Shown: positions 57,690 to 64,000 of the stretch, in pieces
How the letters are laid out: each line of letters starts with the position of its first letter
Numbering within the stretch: the stretch's first letter is position 1
Source of the DNA: Cryptomeria japonica
Taxonomy: Eukaryota > Streptophyta > Pinopsida > Cupressales > Cupressaceae
Length of the DNA: 64,000 bases
Assembly: GCF_030272615.1 (NCBI RefSeq)
Contig: NC_081409.1
Location: 209,731,190-209,795,189 of the forward strand
Direction of reading: 5' to 3'
Notes under the pieces: generated by a model
The model's input: the letters and a program-made list of their open reading frames with translations, nothing else
Databases searched by the model: none
What the model was told of the DNA's origin: nothing
Made by a program: the position numbers and the translations under genes

Positions 57690-59584
57690 ATGCATCATGA
57701 CTAGAAGCATTGCAATAGAAGAAAACTATGTTCATACCATACACATGATTGGGGGACCTTCTGTCAAACCAATTAGACCACTTTCTTCTAGTCATGTTGT
57801 TGTAAATGGTTACTGGAACTAGTTGACCTCTTGATCCTACAGGGACATTTCTCCTTTGGTTCCATGCAGGTCTTTGAGTTCCATATGCTCTATATCCATT
57901 TCCATGTTGAGCATAGCTACTATACCAGTTTTCATGTGACTGAACTTTCATGTTCTTGCATTGATGACTTCTATGCCCAAATCCATTTCAAACATAACAT
58001 ACATAGTTTACATTTCTTGAGGCAACAAATGGACTCATCTTATTATTCATAGGAGTAGATCTATGCATGTTTCTACATCTTGACATATTATGACCATATG
58101 TATTACTTCTTGGATAGATAACATTCTTATTTCTAATCTTCTTTATGTATTCTTCTATCCTATGATTGTAATCTTTGCAAGAGAAGCAGTGACCGGTAAA
58201 GAATGGCATATGACTTACAAATTTATTTCACCATGCATGTGGAGATCTTACTGGTTTAGTAACTCCATGTCTTCTTCTCTAGGGATGGATCCTAGGATGT
58301 TCACTTTCTACAATTCTTCCATCTGATCTCTTATTTTCCCACACTTTCCTTGTCTTGTGGGCAGTAGCATCTCTTTGTCTCCTACCGGTAGGAGGTCTTC
58401 TTTGATGTCTTCTCATGTTCTTACTTCTGGTGAAGCTGCCTTCTCCCAACTTCCTTTTTCCTTTGGGATCTGCATTAATCCTCCTTCTTGCAGTACCGGT
58501 CTTCATCCTTAGCTTCATGTCCCCATCGGTTGTGGTTAAATAAACCTTCTTCCGGGGAGTATTCCGGACAGTGAAGGTTCGTCCCTTGTTATCTCTATTT
58601 GAGGGGACAAACAAAATGTCATTGTGGGGGACATTCTTGTTGGTGGAGCATTCACCAACACCACTTCCTAATCCTCCAGTGCCCTTGGAGTGCTTTTTCT
58701 TCTTCAATGTTTTATCCAAGGAATCATTGTTGCTATCAAACCGGATCCTCACGTCCTTGAGCTCATCTTGACATTTCTCAAGGTCATTTCGGAGATTCTC
58801 CATATCTCATTCTAGCTGCTGAAATTATTTATTCTTGGCCTCTAGCTTAGATGTTAGATCATTACACCGACACTCCATGGTGTCTTCTTGTTGAGTCTTC
58901 AACTCTGAGATACATTTCTCAGAATCTTCAAGGAATTTGATTAGCTGATTTTGTTCCACAATAGCAACATTCGTGAATAGCTTGTATTCATTCCACTCTA
59001 CTAAGTTCTTCGATCTCACTTACAAGTTCTCCTTCAAGATCAACTTCTTCTTCATCTTCTTCTTCACCTTCACTATCACTTCCAAACACATCTTGCTAGT
59101 AGGAATGATCTGCATGATCATTCTTAGATGTCTACCTTCCATCCTCTGATTATCGAGCCATGAAGAGGTGGGTTCCTTTTTCATCATTTTTGCGGCTGCT
59201 AACAGATCTACATTCATCACCTGCAGACACATGAGTTGCATTTCTCATCTTGTCTTCACAAACCAGTTTTGTAGTGGTAGGCTCATTTCCATAGAGCTTC
59301 TTCAATCTGTCCCATAGGCCTTTTGTCAATCTACATCTATCCACCTAAGAGGAAACATCATTTGATAACCCATAGAGTATAGCCTTCATTGCTATATCAT
59401 TACACCTATATCTTCTTTCTACTTCTGAATCGGTGGGAGGACTGACCAGTCTAGAGGGACCTTTTACAACTGATATCCACACATCAAACCCTAACGAGGA
59501 TAGGTAGACTTCCATCCTATGACTCCAAATAGAATAATTTGAACCATCAAAAACTGAAGTAGGGATTGACACTAGACAAACCAT
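57690..59584 (-). pseudogene. N6 gag-like coiled-coil zinc-knuckle gene
   Basis: ATG at 59584: SVFDGSNYSIWSHRMEVYLS, a UBN2 copia gag head, then GLWDRLKKLYGNEPTTTKL. An acidic stretch, a long coiled coil (VEQNQLIKFLEDSEKCISEL, ENLRNDLEKCQDELKDVRIR), the TGGLGSGVGEC motif and a basic linker follow. Then come three or four zinc knuckles, all altered: CFSCKDYNHRIEEY, YPRSNTYGHNMSRC, CYVWNGFGHRSHQC. Frames change between pieces and stops are frequent. It has the same architecture as N7 gag but keeps the UBN2 head. No protease follows. Confidence 0.83.
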
Positions 59585-59642
59585 TGTGTTCAAATACCAA
59601 AATCTACCCAAGCTAGAGAAATCTTATCAATCAGGAACCTAT

Positions 59643-59656
59643 GCTCTGATACCAAT
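59643..59656 (-). promoter_or_regulatory. N6 primer-binding site
   Basis: On the minus strand, ATTGGTATCAGAGC directly after LTR end TTCAACA. Full initiator-Met tRNA type. Confidence 0.93.
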
Positions 59657-62358
59657 TGTTGAACACTAGATGTCACTAAGAGGGGGGGGGGGGGGTGAAT
59701 CAGTGGTTTCCAAATATTTTCCCTTTTCTATCCTATGTGTATAAGTCGGTTAACTGATCTAGCATAAAGCAGACATACCAATTAGATGGGATAATAACAC
59801 AAAAGAAATCACACATAAAAGGGACATCTCATAGCACCAGATGTATGAGGAAAATATAAGATGGGAAAAACCTCGGTGAGAAATGTCGCTCGAGACTACT
59901 GCTCCAATCCAGCCTCACAATCAAAACCTCGGTTACAACATTTAGGGCACCAACCCAAGGAGTACCACTCCTTATTTAGGGTACCTACCCAAGGAGCACC
60001 AACCCCTACACTGAGCTCCAACTCAGTGATTATAAAATCATATTTTGAACAAAAGTAATATCCCTGTTACAAAAGAACTTTGTAATTCTTATGCAAATCT
60101 CTCCATTGGTTCTCCTCTATCCAATTCTCTATTGGTTGTCTGCTCACCTTCTCACTGCTGCAACCTTATCTCTTGCTGCAACTCACTCTCTACTACACCC
60201 TTACCAGTTCAGCCTCTTCTTCTTCTCTACTAGTTCTACTCTCTACCAGTTCTCCTTCCTCCCAATCACACTTCTTCTAGTCACCATCCGTCTTCTTCAC
60301 TTAGTCAGATATCCACTATTTGATTACTGTCGATTCTTAATTTATCAGTTCTTCAGTACAATATTTTGTGGATCTTCTCTATTGGTTAAGTCACCACTAG
60401 TGTACTCCTCTATCAGACATAATGGCAGGCTACTGGTTACCCTACTCTTGTAGGTTGAACTCTTCTAACCGGTTCCCTCTCTCACACACTCAGTCTCTTC
60501 TCTGATTGACATTGAGCACTTGATTGATTGGCTCTCTTCCCTAGCCTCACTCTCTCATCGATTTCACCTTCAACACTCAGTCTCTATGATCTTTGATGAA
60601 GTCTCTGACTGGTTGACTCTCAGCTACAATTTCACACTCCACTCTTTAATATCCATCTTGCAGCATTATCAAAAATCTTCACTCATGAGTCAGCATATTT
60701 ATACTTGAGTTTTCCTGCCATAATCGACATTCAAACATATGGCATGCTAGGGTTCTTTCATCAACAAACCAAATCCAATCAGATCTACTTCTAGAGATCA
60801 ACCACTTGCAATGGATGAATCAGACTCCACTAATCACACTGCGTCCAGAACACGTTTTCCCTATTTGACAAACACGACACCTTCTTCAGTCTGCACTTGT
60901 CAAACACCTATGAGGTGATCATGCAGATAGCTTCACCTACCCTGATTAGTACTTGGAAACTTGACCTTGATCATGAAGTCACCAAATTAGATCTTTATCC
61001 TCTGATCAGTCTCACTCTACACCCTTCTACTCTTGAATCATGAAACACCCTATCGATATTAATGTCGACTAGTCACCATCTACCTCACCAAAAACTCTTC
61101 ATCGGTCATCGTATGCATGACACTTATCTCCTATGTGTCATCATAGTCGACATCCAGCTCTGATAAGTCTTCAGTGTCGGTCCGGCTTGGTCACCAACTA
61201 GTAGCACACAACTGGGTTCATCTACTAGTTCACAAACCCTGTTAGTTTTACCCTAACTGGTCTGTCTTCACCCTTGCACTTTTCTTCTCTTCCAATGGGA
61301 CACCTTAACCGACCAACACTCTTGCCAACCTACCTCATACACATTTTAAATAGATGGGATCCTTCTGCATCTATACTTTGTCATCTTACCAGTTGTCCTC
61401 TATACCGGTAGTATCTTCTGCATGTATACTAGTAAGATATCATGCACACCGGTGGCACCAAAATTTATCTACATTTCGGTTGCACTCTCTGTCTGCAACT
61501 GCTCAACCTTGCCTTCATCATTTGACCAGTTCTCCTATCAACTAGTTTGTCAAAGTGACAAACACATCCCTCAATCTCTGTACCAATAACACATCATGTC
61601 TACCTGGTTGATCCAATGCATATATCTAATCTCATGCACCTAAGGCAACTTAGTGTTTCACCGGTTGATTCAATGTGAGCCTTCAAATACCTGCCTTTAA
61701 CTCTTTTGTCTTATCTCAGAGAACTATGATGCATTCCATGCATAATAGGAGATAAGCTCCACTTACCAGTGGGAGTGGATCCTTGTCAACTGCATCTGAC
61801 ATTTCACCAATATGGCTTCCCTATTTGGGCATGCATATCTTCAAATAGACACATATAATCAGGTTGGGCACACTCACTGTCAGACTTCTCTTCACCCTGT
61901 GATATCTTCTTCATTTGGTGACTACATCTTTATCTGGTGGGAGTCCTATTGTTTCACAACCAAACATCCAACAACATATCGGTTGCCTTCACATACTTGT
62001 CCTATAGTGTTGATGTCTTTTTTGTAAAGTTTCATCTCTTCATCACAATCAATGGCCTAGCATCTTTCTCTCTTGTCGGTTGGAAATAATGTACTGCCAA
62101 AAAAACACTTACCAATTTATGTACCATACTGGTCTCTAGTCCTTATGTCTTCAACACAAGCCAATACTAGCTTGTGTATCGGTGACTCCACTAAACATAA
62201 TGTGGGATGAAACATTCTTTCCTTACCTGTAACTTTCTATGCTAGTTGATATCAATGACACCATTTATGGTATGCATCAATGACAACACTTCTCATCAAT
62301 CTCCCATACTAGTTGCAATCCGATACCGGTTGAAATCAATGACAACACAATGCCAACA
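59657..62358 (-). repeat. N6 5' LTR (2,702 bp)
   Basis: On + TGTTGAACACTAGATGTCAC... to AATGCCAACA, then TGGTA. It includes a run of 14 G near 59677-59692, part of the shared poly-C block, and repeated CCGGTT words. Open frames within it have no family signature. Confidence 0.92.
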
Positions 62359-62869
62359 TGGTATACCTCTTAGTCTTGTATTGGTTAGATAGTGTTCTCA
62401 TCACTTTTGTCACAACTTTAGCTTCTTCCATTTTTTCACTAATACCTCTAATTGCATTGACAATCTCATTCACTTAGTGCAAGTAACCTTCAATATTTTC
62501 ATCTTCAAACATCTTTAGTGTCTCAAATCTATACTTTAGATTATGCATTTTGACTTGCTTGGTCTTATCTCCTTCATAAATGTTGCTCAACTTATCCCAA
62601 ATTTTCTTTGCACTTTTGCATCTATCGATCTTCAAAAACTTTGACTCTCTCAAACTACTAAGAATTACATTTATTTCCTTGGCATTATTTTCTTGATTAT
62701 TGATCTCATCCAAAGTAGTAGGGCCACTATTAGGAGAAATATAACTGGTTTTGATAATGTCCCATATTCCAAGTGACAAAGAATTCAAATGATATTTCAT
62801 CCATGACTTCCAAGTAGAGTAATTTGTGCCATCAAACCTTGGTGCCTTGAAATAGTTGTCTTGTACCAT
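62359..62869 (-). pseudogene. C5 gag N-terminal part
   Basis: From 62869: APRFDGTNYSTWKSWMKYHL (UBN2 start), AKKIWDKLSNIYEGDKTKQV, ETLKMFEDENIEGYLH, then a TAA stop, VNEIVNAIRGISEKMEEAKV and LSNQYKTKRYT, where N6 cuts in. It resumes at 31250. It would have been the capsid half of gag. Confidence 0.9.
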
Positions 62870-62912
62870 TGTGGACCTTCATCAAGCATTTAAGTTTATC
62901 TCTCTGGAGGAA

Positions 62913-62930
62913 CCTCACTCTAATACTGAT
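62913..62930 (-). promoter_or_regulatory. C5 primer-binding site, decayed
   Basis: On the minus strand, ATCAGTATTAGAGTGAGG after LTR end TTTTCAACA. It is recognisable as the initiator-Met tRNA site with several changes. Confidence 0.75.
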
Positions 62931-63653
62931 TGTTGAAAACACCACAAGACTGAGAGAGGGCGGTGAATCAGTCTAAACCTTAAATGACTTACTTATATTC
63001 CTTTCAACATCAAATCACAATTAACTTATCTCTACAAATATGAAACATGAAATCACAAAGCACAACACACACAAGAACACTAGATTTATGTGGAAAATAC
63101 AAGAAAAAACCATGGTTAGAATCACACTCACAATATGAATAGCTGATTACAATGTTTTAGGCTCAAGGCAAAGGATTTTGCTACACCTAATTTGACTTGC
63201 AAGACTAAGGCACACAACCTTAGGACAAGATACATGGGACTTGCATTACTAAGACACATAGTTTTACAGAAGATACAAAGAAATTGCATTACTAAAGTCG
63301 ACAAGATTATAGTATACTTGTAGAGAAAGCTTCTCATAAAAGTATCACCAACTAGATATTTGAAGACAACACAATAGCTATAAAGCTCTCACAATAAATC
63401 ACAATTCCTAGCCACAATAGAATTTCCTCATAAAATAGGTTTACTTTCTAAGGAAAGCAAAGCCAACATAATCTCTACCATTAGATCTTGGACCTAATGA
63501 TGAATAGTCTAAATTTATAATAATAAAATATACAAAAAATGTGGCTTTTTAGGGTGCATCAAGGTGAACAACCCTTGGACCCCCCATTGGTCGGGTCATC
63601 CTTGTCAGCCCCACAAGGGGATACCCCCTTGCAACCCCTCATTCTTAATATAT
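62931..63653 (-). repeat. C5 5' LTR
   Basis: On + it starts TGTTGAAAACACCACAAG with GAGAGAGGGCGGTGAATCAG just inside, the shared block with one base inside the G run changed. The right edge is unknown: gypsy-type LTR sequence starts at 63654. Confidence 0.72.
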
Positions 63654-64000
63654 TGTAGACACCTAAATTTGATTAATTTAATTAATTAAATTTAGTTATC
63701 CTGAGTGCATTTAATTAAATAATTACGCATTATTTAATTAATTGGTAAGTCTTTCCTTCTAGCTAATTAATTTTATTAATTATGCTATAGTCTTCTTTTA
63801 ATTGATTAATTGGTAATTAAAATCAATTAATAAATTAAATTTGAACCCTTCTTCTATTATATATACCAAAATTTTCAATTTGATTATTCAATTCACATTG
63901 ACATTTTTCTCTAAAATTCTCCCATAGAATTAATTAATTCTATTTTCTCGCTTGTCTCCTAACTTTAACCCTTATCTAACCCTTCCCCTATCCTAATTCA
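63654..64000 (+). repeat. L11: start of a gypsy-type LTR, runs off the window
   Basis: TGTAGACACCTAAATTTG then TTAATTAA-rich sequence, the same style of start as the T1 LTR at 9091 (TGTAGTCACATAAATTTG). No polypurine tract precedes it, so it is more likely a 5' or solo LTR. A pyrimidine-rich TATATATACC is near 63858. The end is not visible. Confidence 0.6.

Larger units (their letters stand above)
31251..62358 (-). mobile_element. N6: large pol-less LTR element with 2.7 kb LTRs
   Basis: Flanked by TGGTA at 31246-31250 and 62359-62363. The 3' LTR is 31251-33557 plus 46467 to about 46820 (split by N7), and the 5' LTR is 59657-62358. The internal sequence is 46821-47273 plus 57002-59656 (split by L9), about 3.1 kb. 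It encodes a gag-like protein but shows no protease, integrase or RT, so it must have relied on another element. LTR divergence is about 8% by hand over the first 330 bp. Confidence 0.88.
29889..63653 (-). mobile_element. C5: outer Ty1/copia element, truncated, host of the nested stack
   Basis: On the minus strand: 5' LTR from 62931 rightward, PBS 62913-62930, gag N-terminus 62869-62359, then a 31.1 kb insertion (N6), then the rest of gag, protease and the start of integrase at 31250-29889. The RT part and 3' LTR are missing, cut at the satellite edge. Joining the two parts at one copy of TGGTA gives an unbroken gag frame (KTKRYT to IEESHDMNKYNLDWLYGS), which is strong evidence they are one element. 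Confidence 0.9.

Noticed and set aside
1-64000. Host protein-coding gene, tRNA or rRNA
   Set aside because: Looked on both strands; every coding signal belongs to a retroelement, and no tRNA or rRNA sequence was recognised by eye. A dedicated tRNA scan was not possible.

Overview
This 64 kb window is gene-poor, transposon-packed nuclear DNA from a large-genome plant. It holds no host gene, tRNA, rRNA or CRISPR array that I can support. Every recognisable coding stretch belongs to an LTR retrotransposon (Ty3/gypsy or Ty1/copia), and nearly all are broken by stops or frameshifts. A gymnosperm such as a conifer is my best guess from the LTR types and the density of old nested copies, but the window cannot prove it. 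Element labels used below are mine: T1, X2, G3, C4, C5, N6, N7, C8, L9, C10, L11.

Left part (1-13.6 kb). T1 is the 3' two thirds of a Tat-lineage Ty3/gypsy element on the + strand: RT, RNase H, a second RNase H, integrase, a long repeat-rich spacer, an antisense gene with a plant mobile domain (7978 to 6016), a polypurine tract and a 3' LTR from 9091. Next come an LTR fragment of the C10 family and X2, the 3' end of an element carrying an uncharacterised coiled-coil extra ORF, then a 160 bp GA tract.

Middle (13.6-29.9 kb). A palindromic satellite (about 140 bp units) is split by G3, a chromovirus (14682-29156, target duplication TACAA). G3 is itself split between integrase and chromodomain by C4, a younger copia element (20607-27412, duplication TGATG). 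C4 keeps one reading frame throughout, broken by 13 stops that all fit CAG to TAG or CGA to TGA changes.

Right part (29.9-64 kb). This is a set of nested insertions. The outer copia C5 (minus strand) has its gag split by N6 (31251-62358, duplication TGGTA). N6 has 2.7 kb LTRs and a gag-like gene but no visible pol. Its 3' LTR is split by N7 (33558-46466), another pol-less element with a zinc-knuckle gag and an extra ORF of about 1,139 codons. N7 contains copia C8 (39378-45496), whose protease region holds a further LTR-like insertion (duplication ATGTT). The internal region of N6 is split by L9 (47274-56996, duplication TACAC), a + strand element with 1.23 kb LTRs and only 469 bp inside. The 5' LTR of L9 is split by copia C10 (47370-54153, minus strand, duplication TTAAG). 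The window ends inside a gypsy-type LTR (L11).

Most boundaries rest on matching target duplications, paired LTRs, primer-binding sites and interrupted sequences that rejoin exactly. The main candidates for something new are the pol-less, extra-ORF family (N7, X2), the antisense mobile-domain gene in T1, a poly-C block shared by six otherwise different LTRs, a conserved double polypurine arrangement, and the all C-to-T stop spectrum in C4.
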